From assembly GCA_024291935.2 (NCBI GenBank), contig CM044311.1, positions 20,297,001 through 20,361,000 of the forward strand: DNA of 64,000 bases. The letters run 5' to 3'. This DNA is from Okapia johnstoni (taxonomy: Eukaryota; Chordata; Mammalia; Artiodactyla; Giraffidae). The translations under genes were made by a program, and so were the position numbers. Positions within the stretch are counted from its first letter, which is position 1. Every line of letters begins with the position of its first letter. The notes under the pieces were generated by a model. The model had not been told where the DNA came from, made no database searches, and saw nothing but the letters and a program-made list of their open reading frames with translations. Positions 23,568 to 34,409 of the stretch are shown one piece after another.

Positions 23568-23878
23568 CAGTTGGTAAGTTGCATATGACTCTTTGAGACC
23601 CCCATGAACTACCACACACCAGACTTTCCAGTCCTTCGCTATCTCTTGGAGTTTTCTCAGATTCATGTCCACTGAGTCAGTGATGCTATCTAACCATCTT
23701 ATCCTCTCATACCCTCTTCTCCTTTTGTCTTCAATCTTTCCGAGTGTCAAGATCTTTTCTAATAAGTCAGCTCTTCACAAGTGGCCAAAGTATTGGAGCT
23801 TTAGCTTCATCATCACTCTTTCCAATGATTATTCAGAGTTGATTTCCATTAGGATTGACTGGTCTAATCTTGCAGTCC
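23568..23878 (-). mobile_element. BovB LINE 3' end, diverged
   Basis: Antisense BovB from near its 3' terminus to the 'cttgcagtcc' region. The antisense frame 23487-23750 contains the recognisable RT tail (KRRRGYERIRWLDSITDSVD). Confidence 0.88.
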
Positions 23879-23879
23879 C

Positions 23880-24230
23880 ATAGAGGGGAGAAATTTAATA
23901 ACTCGCTAGTTAATAGCTAATGACTGAAGTAAGACTTCCTACCAAAATGGCTTATAGCAAAACAAATGAAATTAGAAGTGTCCTTAAAATGGCATTGCTG
24001 GGAAAGTAAAACTTTGCGGAGTTTGTTGGGTTTCTTTCTTTTATTTGAAAGGGTAAAACATTACTTTTAAGTGGCCTGTATAGAATTTGGTAAGTATATT
24101 TCAACACCAGGAACAAGCACTAAAATAGTATACTAAGAGATATAGTCAAAAGTCAGTAAAAAAATTAAAATGGAATTTGGAAAATTCAAATAACCTAAAA
24201 TAACTCACTAACCTGGCATCCGCAAAGAAA
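23880..24230. other. Unassigned AT-rich sequence
   Basis: Nothing recognised. Confidence 0.5.
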
Positions 24231-24410
24231 AATAAAGAGGATATTGGCAAAAAAAACAAAAAAAAGAAAGAAAGAATTAATCATTCAAGTTTGATCAGAT
24301 TTTCTCTAAGTGTTGGCACATATGCTGATGGTTTCTGCTATGGGCTGAATGTTCAGTGTCTTACCTCTCTCCCACAAATTCACATGTTAAAGACTTGACG
24401 TTAATTTTTT
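24231..24410 (+). mobile_element. MLT1-type (ERVL-MaLR) LTR 5' fragment plus shared flank
   Basis: 'tgctatgggctgaatgttcag...cccacaaattcacatg' is the start of an MLT1-like LTR. The ~110 bp before it also matches the flank of the MLT1 LTR at 35670-35775 (for example 'ttcaagtttgatcagatttt'). Confidence 0.6.
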
Positions 24411-25159
24411 CTCTAGAAAAACACATTTATTATAAAGAATTGGCTCCTGCAATTGTAGGGGTGGAAAGTACTAAATTTTCAGGGAAGGCCACAAAGCTGA
24501 AAATTCTTAAAATGATTGTAGTCTTAATGCTTAAAATTCTCCAAGCCAGGCTTCAGCAATACGTGAACTGTGAACTTCCAGATGTTCAAGCTGGTTTTAG
24601 AAAAGGCAGAGGAACCAGAGATCAAATTGCTAACATCCAATGGATCATCAAAAAAGCAATAGAGTTCCAGAAAAACATCTATTTCTGCTTTATTGACTAT
24701 GCCAAAACCTTTGACTGTGTGGATCACAATAAACTGTGGAAAATTCTGAAAGAGATGGGAATATCAGACCACCTGACCTGCCTCTTGAGAAACCTGTATG
24801 CAGGTCAGGAAGTAACAGTTAGAACAGGACACGGGACCACAGACTGGTTCCAAATAGGAAAAGGAGTACGTCAAGGCTGTATATTGTCACCCTGCTTATT
24901 TAACTTCTATGCAGAGTACATCATGAGAAACACTGGGCTGGAAGAAGCACAAGCTGGAATCAAGATTGCCAGGAGAAATATCAATAACCTCAGATATGCA
25001 GATGACACCACCCTTATGGCAGAAAGTAAAGAGGAACTAAAAAGCCTCTTGATGAAAATGAAAGAGGAGAGTGAAAAAGTTGGCTTAAAGCTCAACATTC
25101 AGAAAACTAAGATCATGGCATCTGGTCCCATCACTTCGTGGGAAATAGATGGGAAATAG
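24356..25159 (+). pseudogene. BovB reverse transcriptase ORF, 267 codons, truncated
   Basis: This is the longest open frame in the window. Residues from about 55 on are BovB RT. Fingers/palm motifs are visible: KGRGTRDQIANIQWIIKKA, motif A as FCFIDYAKTFDCVDH, motif B as KGVRQGCILSPCLFN, and catalytic YADD at 24995-25006. The first ~55 residues come from the neighbouring MLT1/LTR-like DNA and are not part of the enzyme. The BovB endonuclease domain is missing and the frame stops at TAG (25157-25159), where a small deletion joined two parts. In an intact BovB the product would nick the target and reverse-transcribe its own RNA; this copy cannot encode a whole enzyme. Confidence 0.9.
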
Positions 25160-25773
25160 TGTCAGACTTAATTTTGGGGGGCTCCAAAATCACTGCAGAT
25201 GGTGATTCCAGCCATGAAATTGAAAGACGTTTACTCCTTGGAAGGAAAGTTATGACCAACCTATATAGCATATTAAAAAGCAGAGACATTACCTTGCCAA
25301 CAATGGTCCATCTAGTCAAGGCTCTGGTTTTTCCAGTAGTCAAGTATGGATGTGAGAGTTGGACGGTGAAGAAAGGTGCGTGCCGAAGAAGTGATGATTT
25401 TGAACTGTGGTGTTGGAGAAGACTCTTGAGAGTCCCTTGGACTGCAAGGAGATCCAACAAGTCCATCCTAAAGCAGATCAGCCCCGGGTGTTAATTGGAA
25501 GGACTAATGTTGAAGCTGAAACTCCAATAATTTGGCTACCTCATGGGAAGAGTTGACTCATTGGAAAAGACCCTAATGATGGGAAGGTTTGGGGGGCAGG
25601 AGGAGAAGGGGACGACAGAGGATGAGATGGCTGTATGGTATCACCGACTCGATAGACCCGAGTTTGAGTAAACTCCGGGAGTTGATGATGGACAGGGAGG
25701 CCTGGCGAGCTGCTATTCATGGGGTTGCAAATAGTTGGACACAACTGAGTGACTGAACTAAACAGAACTGAAA
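24518..25773 (+). mobile_element. BovB LINE, RT to 3' end
   Basis: About 1.25 kb of sense BovB starting in the RT N-terminal region and ending 'gactgaactaaacagaactgaaa'. The coding sequence is broken at about 25157, again at TAA 25492-25494, and further on. It lies within an older LTR-like repeat. Confidence 0.93.
25138..25494 (+). pseudogene. BovB RT C-terminal ORF fragment
   Basis: Continues the RT of the previous ORF in another frame: GGSKITADGDSSHEIERRLL, then VKYGCESWTVKKG and [17 protein letters not shown]. It ends at a TAA replacing a TTC/TGC-type codon. With 24356-25159 it represents one decayed ORF. Confidence 0.88.
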
Positions 25774-26009
25774 CCTGAAGACATTTTGAAGTCAGATTTC
25801 CTGCCTTCTTGAGGACCTCGATGTTTTCTAGTAAGGAGTTCAACTGATAATACACATTGCGAAGGTTAATTGTCTTCACAAAATGTGTACTGTTTTGAAT
25901 GTTATCACATCTAAAAAAAATGCCTTTTCAGCAACATCCAGACTGGAGTTCTAGGAAACAAATGGGTACAATAGCCTGGCCAGGTTGAAATATAAAGTTA
26001 GCCATTATA

Positions 26010-27590
26010 ATAACAAATATTTTTAAAGATTTTTTTAAATTGAATTTTAGATTCAGCATTTTTGGTGTTAGTGTAATTGGGTTAAGTTCCATATATAATA
26101 ATATATGGATATGGAATGGGACAGTATTGAAATAAATCTTTGATGAAACCATATATGTTGCACTTAAATTAACATATAACCCATATTTGATATTGGGGTT
26201 AAATGTAAACAATGGCTCTGCATTAAATCTCATGAGCTGATAATATAGACAGAGACCATACTTGATTTGAAGTATACTCTGTTGCTATCTAGCTGTTGTT
26301 TATATATGCATCTTTATCTGACATATACTTGTCATTGGAAAATTCCATAGTTGTCCACAAATGCAATACTTGTTACTCTTCATTGATCAGTGAGGGAACT
26401 GAACACTTAGATAAAAGTTTTCAAGGCTATATAATCAATTCATGATGTTTGTGTGAAATTTTCCATAAACTCAAAACTAGATTCAATTCCAAAGGTCATT
26501 GTGAAAACAATATTCTAATCAGATGGTTTGGGGAAATATAATTTGAAGAACTAAGAAAACACATTTTTAATGAACTATGTGAGCTAGTATTATGGATATT
26601 CTCTTTTCACACTCTAGCCTTTAATGTCTATATGTTGAGATCCAATTAGAACGATCATGGAAACATGAAAGCACAAATCTTTGGTATTCTAAAGTATTGA
26701 AAGCCAATCTCTTAGAGTTTTTATTCTCTCTCACCTATAAATTGTTTTTCCTATTTGTTTTCCACTTATATTTGTGAAACAATGTCCTGGATACAATGTT
26801 TGTTTGATGGATGTTTATCACTGTGTACAATAACTTGAGAATTATTGTATTGTTAAATGGCTCTTCTGTAGTTTTGCTTTTAATTGAAATGCAGATGTTA
26901 AGCCTGTGAAGGCAATAATAGTTTCGTAACATTCCAAGAATGAGAAAAATAAGAATTGTCATATAATGTTGCATATAAAAATAAAAAAATAAGATTATTT
27001 GTAAGAGACTAATATGTGTATGCATACACACATATATGTGCATACACATATGCGTATATATATATATGTATATATATGCACATATATTTAAATAGCTATT
27101 TTGGCATTTTACACTATGATGGCTCTTAAAATTTCTGTGACAAGGGCTCTTAGAGGCTACATTAGACATTCCTCTATGTAGTTTTTTATTCTTGCTTACG
27201 TTATGAAGATTCATCAATAGTTAAGATCTACTATATATATTTTTGTGAAATATAATTTGCTTCCTGAATGTATCCCTAGACATGGGTTCCATACCATCTC
27301 TAAGACCAACAGCTATCTCATCCCAACTTCTGGAAAGAGACTGTGTTCACCAAACCGCCCCATCCAGGAATTCACTGACCATCTTGTGAAGACCCATGCC
27401 ACCTTTTCCTTGTAGGCAACCTACGCTCCAGCTGTAGTCACTGCACATTTCTTATACAAGAAAAAAGTTAAGTAAAAATAAATAAAACATCACTCCCCAT
27501 TTGTCACTATGCTAACTCTAGAGAGAAGTGGGTTAAGATGAGTAAATATTATGTTATTATTGCTGAATATTAAATGGGTGCTGTCTTCAG
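26010..27590. other. Unassigned AT-rich sequence with TA/CA microsatellite
   Basis: A (CA)n/(TA)n run lies at about 27010-27090. The interval 27270-27470 is less AT-rich but unassigned. The 160-codon minus-strand frame (26735-27217) crosses the microsatellite and has no family resemblance. Confidence 0.5.
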
Positions 27591-27619
27591 TATTCTGTAA
27601 TAATCTATATGGTTTGATA

Positions 27620-27725
27620 ATCTGAAAAAGAATGAATATATGTATAACTGAATCACTTTACTGTGCACCTGAAACTAACACAATATCATAAATCAACTAT
27701 AATCCAATATAAAAATAAAAAATAA
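27620..27725 (+). mobile_element. L1 3' end (old subfamily)
   Basis: 'gaatatatgtataactgaat', 'gtgcacctgaaactaacaca' and 'tcaactataatccaatataa' followed by an A-rich tail match the 3' terminus of older mammalian L1s. Confidence 0.8.
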
Positions 27726-27729
27726 AAAT

Positions 27730-28520
27730 AAGTCATGTCATAAACAAAAAAAATCAAAACATTTTAAAAATGAGTGGGCCTTTTGTTCACCATATTTAGG
27801 CAGGGATATGATGCAAAATGACAAACATATAAAATAAATTGTCTATAAACAAAACCAATGAATGCTTGGCAAACTAGTCAGTTTAAGTTACTGGGGAGAG
27901 AAATTAAAAATTTAAATCATGGTGAGCAGAATTTAATTTAATGTAAGACAATAATCAAAATTGGGTTTCAGGGCCTCTAGGACTGAACTCAAATTTGTTG
28001 TCATCGCCAACACTGTGTAGCCATATTTTTCATGTGTTTAGGCAGTGAAACTTGGCAAATAATTGAGAGTAGGTGTGATTAATTTTAAGGGGCCATACGA
28101 AAATATGCCAATAATTTTAGTTCCAATAAACAGAATTTAATATGAAATAATGGACTTTTTTACTCTGTGGATATTAACCCTTTTGCAAATGAGTTAATTT
28201 TAGGGAAGTTTCTAATATACCTGTTAATCTCCTGGATGTTACCTACAGCATTTTCTAAATAATAAGAATTTTGATAGCAATATAAAACTCAGCATATTAG
28301 AAATCTTTAAAATATAGACTGTTAATGCTAGTTTCCAAAATAATAGGAATTGTAATTTTCCAGGTATTTCCTTGCTTATAAGGGACTTCTATCATACAGA
28401 GATTTCTAACAAAATACAATTTTGATGTGTGTAAAAAAATCTTTATTCTTCCCCCATCTCCACTGCTGCTCTTACTTATGATACAGGTTTGCAGAGAAAT
28501 TACTACATACCATGTCTAAT
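27730..28520. other. Unassigned AT-rich sequence
   Basis: Nothing recognised. Confidence 0.5.
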
Positions 28521-28725
28521 TTGGGGCTTCGCTGGTAGCTCAGATAGTAAGGAACTGCCTGCAATGCAGGAGATCTGGGTTTGATTCCTGGGTCAGGAAG
28601 ATCCCCTAGCGAAGGGAATGGCAAGCCACTCCAGTATTCTTGCCTGGAGAATCCCATGCATAGAAAAGCTTAGTAGGATATAGTCCAGGAGGCTGCAAAG
28701 GGTCGAACATGAATGAGTGACTAAC
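28521..28725 (+). mobile_element. Bov-tA SINE
   Basis: Full-length sense copy ('ggggcttcgctggtagctcag' to 'gaatgagtgactaacacac'). Confidence 0.92.
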
Positions 28726-28729
28726 ACAC

Positions 28730-29145
28730 ATTGCTAGTTTATGTAGACAGTGAATTTCCAAAAAATAATTCTGTCATGTAGTCTGCATCCACTTGCAGAG
28801 AGATATCCTTAATTATTCAGTTGAGGCAGAGAGTAAGAAAAATGGAATCTAAAGAGATTTCTAGTGTTTTAATTTAAGCCTTCATTAATTGACTATTTGA
28901 TCTGAGCTACTAGATACCCTAGAAAAAGTTAAGCATGCTCAACAAAAAATGTGGATTCAAAAAAAAAACTAATTTTGTATTACATTCTCTTTTGAGAATT
29001 TGCAATATTGAAATAGATTCTGAATTATTGACCATAATAAAAATATTATCTAATGGATTAAGAGCTAAACAAATCTTAGTGTTCATTCTATATATTAAAA
29101 TAATTTAAAACTTCTCATTGGTGTGTTAGTCACTTTATAATATCC
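28730..29145. other. Unassigned AT-rich sequence
   Basis: Nothing recognised. Confidence 0.5.
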
Positions 29146-29157
29146 TTAGAGGATTAT
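29146..29157. repeat. Target-site duplication, left copy
   Basis: The 12-mer ttagaggattat occurs here and at 33514-33525, bounding the whole nested BovB block. Confidence 0.85.
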
Positions 29158-31321
29158 CAGTTCAGTTCAGTTCAGTCACTCAGTCGTGTCTGACTCTTTG
29201 CGACCTCATGAACCACAGCAAGCCTGGCCTCCCTTTCCATCACCAACTCCCGAAGCCCAACCAAACCCATGTCCATTGAGTTGATGATGCCATCCAACCA
29301 TCTCATCCTCTGTTGTCCCCTTCTCCTCCTGCCCTCAAACTTTCCCAGCATCAGGGTCTTTTCCAATGAGTCAGCTCTTTGCATCAGGTGGCCAAAGTAC
29401 TGGAGTTTCAGCTTCAACATCTGTCCTTCCAATGAACACCCAAGACTGATCTACTTTAGAATGGACTGGTTGGATCTCCTTACAGTCCAAGGGACTTTCA
29501 AGAATCTTCTCTAACACCACAGTTCAAAAGTATCACTTCTTCAGCACTCAGCTTTCTTCACAGTCCAACTCTCACATCCATACATGACTACTGGAAAAAC
29601 CATAGCCATGACTAGATGGACCTTTGTTGGCAAAGTAATGTCTCTGTTTTTTAATATCCTGTCTAGGTTAGTCATAACTTTCCTTAATTTTCATGGCTGC
29701 AATCACCATCAGCAGTGATTTTGGAGCTCAGAAAAATAAAGTCAGCCACTGTTTCCACTGTTTGCGCATCTATCTGCTATGAAGTGATGGGACAGGATGC
29801 CATGATCTTAGTTTCTGAATGTTGAGCTTTAAGTCAACTTTTTCACTCTCATCTTTCACTTTCATCAAGAGGCTCTTTAGTTCTTCACTTTCTGCCATAA
29901 GGATGGTGTCATCTGAATATCTGAAGTTATTGATATTTCTCCCGGCAATCTTGATTCCAGCTTGTGCTTCCTTCTGCCCAGTGTTTCTCATGACGTGCTC
30001 TGCATATAAGTTAAATAAGCAGGGTGACAATACACAGCCTTGACGTACTCCCTTTCCTATTTGGAATCAGTCTGTTTTTCCATGTCCTGTTCTAACTGTT
30101 GCTTCCTGACCTGCATACAGGTTTTTCAAGAGGCAGGTCAGGTGGTCTGGTATCCCCATCTCTTTCAGAATTTTCTACAGTTTATTGTGATCCACACAGT
30201 CAAAGGCTTTGGCATAGTCAATAAAGCAGAAATAGATGTTTTTCTGGAACTCTCTTGCTTTTTCGATGATCCATTGGATGTTGGCAATTTGATCTCTGGT
30301 TCCTCTGCCTTTTCTAAAACCAGCTTGAACATCTGGACGTTCAAGGCTTACGTATTGCTGAAGCCTGGCTTGGAGAATCTGAAGCATTACTTTACTAGCA
30401 TGTGAGATGAGTGCAATTGTGCAGTATTTGAGCATTCTTTGGCATTGCTTTTCTTTGGGATTGGAATGAAAACTGACCTTTTCTAGTACTGTGGCCACCT
30501 CTGAGTTTACCATATTTGCTGGCATACTGAATGTAGCACTTTCACAGCATCATCTTTCAGGATTTGAAATAGCTCCACTGGAATTCCATCACCTCCACTA
30601 GCTTTGTTCATAGTGATGCTTCCTAAGGCCCACTTGACTTCACATTCCAGGAAGTCTGGCTCTAGGTGAGTGATCACATCATCATTATTATCTGGGTTCT
30701 GAAGATCTTTTTTGTACAGTTCTGTGTATTCTTGTCACCTCTTCTTAATATCTTCTGCTTCTGTCAGGGTCATACATTTTCTGTCCTTTATTGAGCCCAT
30801 CTTTGCATGAAATGTTCCCTTATTTCTCTAATTTTCTTGAAGAGACCTCTAGTCCTTCCCATTCTATTGTTTTCCTCTATATCTTTGCATTGATCACTGA
30901 GGAAGGCTTTCTTATCTCTCCTTGCTATTCTTTGGAACTCTGCATTCAAATGAGTATATCTTTCCTTTTCTCCTTTACTTTTCACTTCCCGTCTTTTCAC
31001 AGCTATTTGTAAGGCCTCCTCAGACAGCTATTTTGCTTTTTTGCATTTTTGGGGGGAGGTGGATAGTCTTGATCCCTGTCTCCTGTACAATGTAACGAAC
31101 CTCTGTCCATAGTTCATCAGGCACTTAGTCTATCAGATCTAGTCCCTTAAATCTCTGTCTCACTTCCACTGTATAATCATAAGAGATTTGATTTAGATCA
31201 TAGTTGAATGGTCTAGTGGTTTTCTCCACTTTCAGTCTGAATTTGGCAATAAGGATTTCATGATCCAAGCCACAGTCAGCTCCTGGTCTTGTTTTATGAC
31301 TGTATAGATCTTCTCCTTCTT
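29158..31321 (-). mobile_element. Outer BovB LINE, 3' part (RT region)
   Basis: Antisense BovB from the canonical cagttcagttcagttcagtc terminus (29158) through the RT ORF into the linker between RT and endonuclease. It stops abruptly at 'atcttctccttcttt', where a second BovB begins. The same element resumes at 33207. The catalytic box is changed to YSDD and the frame is broken in several places. Confidence 0.92.
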
Positions 31322-31348
31322 TCAGTTCAGGTCAGTTCAGTTGCTCAG

Positions 31349-31951
31349 TCATGTCCGACACTTTGCGACCCCATGAATTGCAGCACGCCAGGCCTCTCTG
31401 TCCATCACCAACTCCCGGAGTCTACCCAAACCCATGTCCATCGAGTCAGTGATGCCATCCAACCATCTCATCCTATGTCGTCCCCTTCTCCTCCTGCCCC
31501 CAATCCTACCCAGCATTAGGGTCTTTTCCAATGAGTCAACTCTTCGTATGAGGTGGCCAAAGTATGGGAGTTTCAGCTTCAACATCAGTCCTTCCAATGA
31601 ACACCCAGGACTGATCTCCTTTAGGATGGACTGGTTGAACCTCCTTGCAGTCCGAGGGACTCTCAAGAGTCTTCTCCAACACCACAGTTCAAAAGCATCA
31701 ATTCTTCGGCCCTCAGCTTTCTTCACCATCCAACTCTCACATCCATACATGACCACTGGAAAAACCATAGCCTTGACTAGACGGACTTTTGTTGGCAAAG
31801 TAATGTCTCTGCTTTTAAATATGCTATCTAGGTTGGCCATAACCTTCCTTCCAAGGAGTAAGCATCTTTTAATTTTATGGCTGCAATCACCATCTGCAGT
31901 GTTTTTGAAGCCCCCCCCAAAAGTCTGACACTGTTTCCACTGTTTCCCCAT
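31349..31951 (-). pseudogene. BovB RT C-terminal half (inner copy), 200 codons
   Basis: Holds the RT thumb and C-terminal region: [52 protein letters not shown] and the closing [13 protein letters not shown]. It overlaps the upstream 226-codon frame at a run of eight C's (31911-31918), so apparently a single frameshift separates the two halves. Confidence 0.88.
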
Positions 31952-32567
31952 CTATTTCCCATGAAGTGATGGGACCAGATGCCATGATCTTAGTTTTCTG
32001 AACACTGAGCTTTAAGCCAATTTTTTCACTCTCCTCTTTCACTTTCATCAAGAGGCTCTTTAGCTCTCCTTCACTTTCTGCCATAAGGATGGTGTCATCT
32101 GCATATCTGAGGTTATTGATTCCAGCAATCTTGATTCCAGCTTGTGTTTCTTCCAGCCCAGCGTTTCTCATGATGTACTCTGCATATAAGTTAAATAAGC
32201 AGGGTGACAATATACAGCCTTGACGTACTCCTTTTCCTATTTGAAACCAGTCTGTCATTCCATGTCCAGTTCTAACTGTTGCTTCCTGACCTGCAGACAG
32301 GTTTCTCAAGGGGCGGATCAGGTGGTCTGGTATTCCCATCTCTTTCAGAATTTTCCACTGTTTATTGTGATCCACACAGTCAAAGGCTTTGGCATAGTCA
32401 ATAAAGCAGAAATAGATGTTTTTCTGAAACTCTCTTGCTTTTTCGATGATCCATTGGATGTTGGCAATTTGATCTCTGGTTCCTCTGCCTTTTCTAAAAT
32501 CAGCTTGAACATGTGGAAGTTCATGGTTCACGTATTGCTGAATCCTGTCTTGCAGAATTTTGAGCAT
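31887..32567 (-). pseudogene. BovB RT catalytic half (inner copy), 226 codons
   Basis: Contains RKGRGTRDQIANIQWIIEKA, motif A FCFIDYAKAFDCVDH, motif B KGVRQGCILSPCLFN, and the intact YADD box at 32094-32105. The start chosen is the first Met of the open frame, not the true BovB start. The frame runs on into the shifted region near 31910. Confidence 0.9.
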
Positions 32568-33206
32568 TACTTTACTAGCATGTGAGATGAGTGCAATTGT
32601 GTGGTAGTTTGAGCATTCTTTGGCATGGCCTTTCTTTGGGATTGGAACGAAAACTGACCTTTTCCAGTCCTGTGGCCACTGCTGAGTTTTCCAAATTTGC
32701 TGGCATAGTTAGTGCAGCACTTTCACAGCATCATCTTTCAGGATTTGAAATAGCTCCACTGGAATTCCATCACCTCCACTAGCTTTGTTCATAGTGATGC
32801 TTTCTAAGGCCCACTTGACTTCACATTCCAGGATATCTGGCTCTAGGTGAGTGATCACACCATTGTGATTATATGGGTCGTGAAGATCTTTTTTGTACAG
32901 TTCTTCTGTGTATTCTTGTCACCTCTTCTTAATATCTTTTACTTCTGTTAGGTCCGTATCATTTCTGTTCTTTATGGAGCCTATCTTTGAATGAAATGTT
33001 CCTTTGGTATCTCTAATTTTCTTGAAGAGATCTCTAGTCTTTCCCAGTCTGTTGTTTTCCTCTATTTCTTTGCATTGATCACTGAGGAAGGCTTTCTTAT
33101 CTCTCCTTGCTATTCTTTGGAACTCTGCATTCAGATGGGAATATCTTTCCTTTTCTCCTTTGCTTTTCGCTTCTCTTCTTTTCCCAGCTCTCTGTAAGGC
33201 TTCCTC

Positions 33207-33515
33207 TGAATATAATCAATGTTATTTTGGTGTTGACCATCTGGTGATGTCCACATGTAGAGTCTTCTCTTGTGTTGTTGGAAGAGGGTGTTTGCTATGA
33301 CCAGTGCGCTCTCTTGACAGAACTCTATTACCCTTTGCCCTGCTTCATTCTGTACTCCAAGGCCAAATTTACCTGTTACTCCAGATGTTTCCTGATTTCC
33401 TACTTCTGCATTCCAGTCCCCTATAACAAAAAGGACATCTTTTTTGGGTGTTAGTTCTTGAAGGCCTTGAAGGTCTTCATAGAACTGTTCAACTTCAGCT
33501 TCAGCGTTACTGGTT
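33207..33515 (-). mobile_element. Outer BovB LINE, endonuclease part
   Basis: Continuation of the outer element beyond the inner insertion ('gaatataatcaat', 'ggtgttgaccatctggtgat', 'ggacatcttttttgggtgtt'). It is 5'-truncated at 'cagcgttactggtt', immediately before the right copy of the 12-bp target duplication (33514-33525). Confidence 0.9.
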
Positions 33516-33525
33516 AGAGGATTAT
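33514..33525. repeat. Target-site duplication, right copy
   Basis: Perfect repeat of 29146-29157. The first two T's may also belong to BovB, leaving at least 10 bp of true duplication. Confidence 0.85.
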
Positions 33526-33529
33526 AAGT

Positions 33530-34040
33530 CAACTAAAATGTTGAGGTTTCTAAAGCATATTCCATGAGATTTTTCATGCAGGCTTTAAACAATAGATATC
33601 TATATACATGAATAAACCATTGCTAGCAGGAATTTGTTTTTATTGCTTTTTTTTGTAAAATAAAGTTCCTTATTTAATTTAAGATAGATTCTCTCTTGAA
33701 GTCTCAAACATCCATTTAACTAAAATGTGTATCTTAATAACTGATATTCTGATGAAAAGGACTGGCTTTAAAACCATAGGCTGTAATCAAAATCTTTTGA
33801 GACATCCAATTGAGTACTTATGTCCTTACACTGATGAAATAATCCCATGATATCTATCTCTAATTAAATATTTGCCATGAAGATGCCTTTCCTGTGAATA
33901 ACATGCAAAGATTATTTCAAAGATAGCTTCCAGTTTAAAAATGAAATATTTGCACAATTAATGTAGATTCTGTATTTCTATATAATTCATAACCATTCGT
34001 TTTTAAGATTGTCATAATTAGAGCAACAGTGGAGACAACA
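33530..34040. other. Unassigned AT-rich sequence
   Basis: Nothing recognised. Confidence 0.5.
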
Positions 34041-34044
34041 TATA

Positions 34045-34408
34045 TTATATAAGCTTATTACCGTGTGGCAGGCAGTGGGTTACATGTTTTAAATCTTTAT
34101 CTTTTAAACTCTACACTTTCCTCTGAGTAAATTCCTACTACTGTCATTTTACAGATGAGGAAATTAGAATTCAGAGTTCAGTTGAGCTTGCTAAGTCACT
34201 TCAGTCAAGTCTGACTCTTTGCAACCCCATGGACTATAGGCCACCAGGCTCCTCTGTCCATGGGATTCTCCAGGCAAGAATACTAGAGTGGGCTGTCATA
34301 CGTTTCTCAACTGAACATGGTTACAAATGAATAAATGATGGAGCTAAAATTTGAACCAGTGTTAAACTGTCAAAGCTTATGTGCTCAAGTTCTACTGCTT
34401 TCCTGATA
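34045..34408 (+). mobile_element. MIR SINE, split by a Bov-A
   Basis: Left part to about 34177 has the MIR core ('cattttacagatgaggaaat'). The right part from about 34300 has 'gatggagctaaaatttgaacc' and 'gtgctcaag'. A Bov-A SINE lies between, so the MIR is the older layer. Confidence 0.75.
34178..34296 (-). mobile_element. Bov-A SINE fragment nested in MIR
   Basis: Antisense tail and middle ('gctaagtcacttcagtcaag', 'gattctccaggcaagaatac'). The tRNA-derived head is absent. Confidence 0.88.
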
Positions 34409-34409
34409 G

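Larger units (their letters stand above)
24412..26005 (-). mobile_element. Ancient LTR-like repeat, split by BovB
   Basis: Left part 24412-24517 ('aaaaacacatttattataaag', 'gaattggctcctgcaattgt') and right part about 25775-26005 ('caacatccagactggagttc', 'aggttgaaatataaagttag') are the two ends of one old mammalian repeat that also occurs at 54548-56870. Read on the minus strand it has LTR-like features (TG start, AATAAA-type signal). I do not assert a family name. Confidence 0.6.
31322..33206 (-). mobile_element. Inner BovB LINE inserted into the outer BovB
   Basis: An antisense BovB of about 1.9 kb with its 3' terminus at 31322 and its 5' truncation at about 33206 in the RT-endonuclease linker. 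The RT reading frame is nearly intact: two overlapping frames of 226 and 200 codons. About 10 bp of the outer element seems to be missing at the right junction, and I see no clear target duplication for this inner insertion. Confidence 0.9.
33131..33532 (-). pseudogene. Chimeric ORF: outer BovB endonuclease joined to inner BovB linker
   Basis: On the minus strand this 133-codon frame starts with about 110 residues of an apurinic-type endonuclease domain. The catalytic-loop motif GDWNAEV and the closing SPDGQHQNNIDYI are visible, both usual in RTE-clade endonucleases. It then crosses the junction at about 33206 into the inner BovB (RKAKEKRKDIPI) and stops. The fusion is a product of the nested insertion and is not a native BovB protein. 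Confidence 0.82.

Noticed and set aside
26735..27217. 160-codon minus-strand frame
   Set aside because: Low-complexity, microsatellite-containing, no recognisable domain.
31434..31928. 164-codon plus-strand frame
   Set aside because: Antisense of the inner BovB RT. Low stop density comes from the codon pattern of the opposite strand.
29158..33515. Tandem duplication of a BovB
   Set aside because: The outer target duplication and the continuation of the outer element at 33207 show nesting instead.
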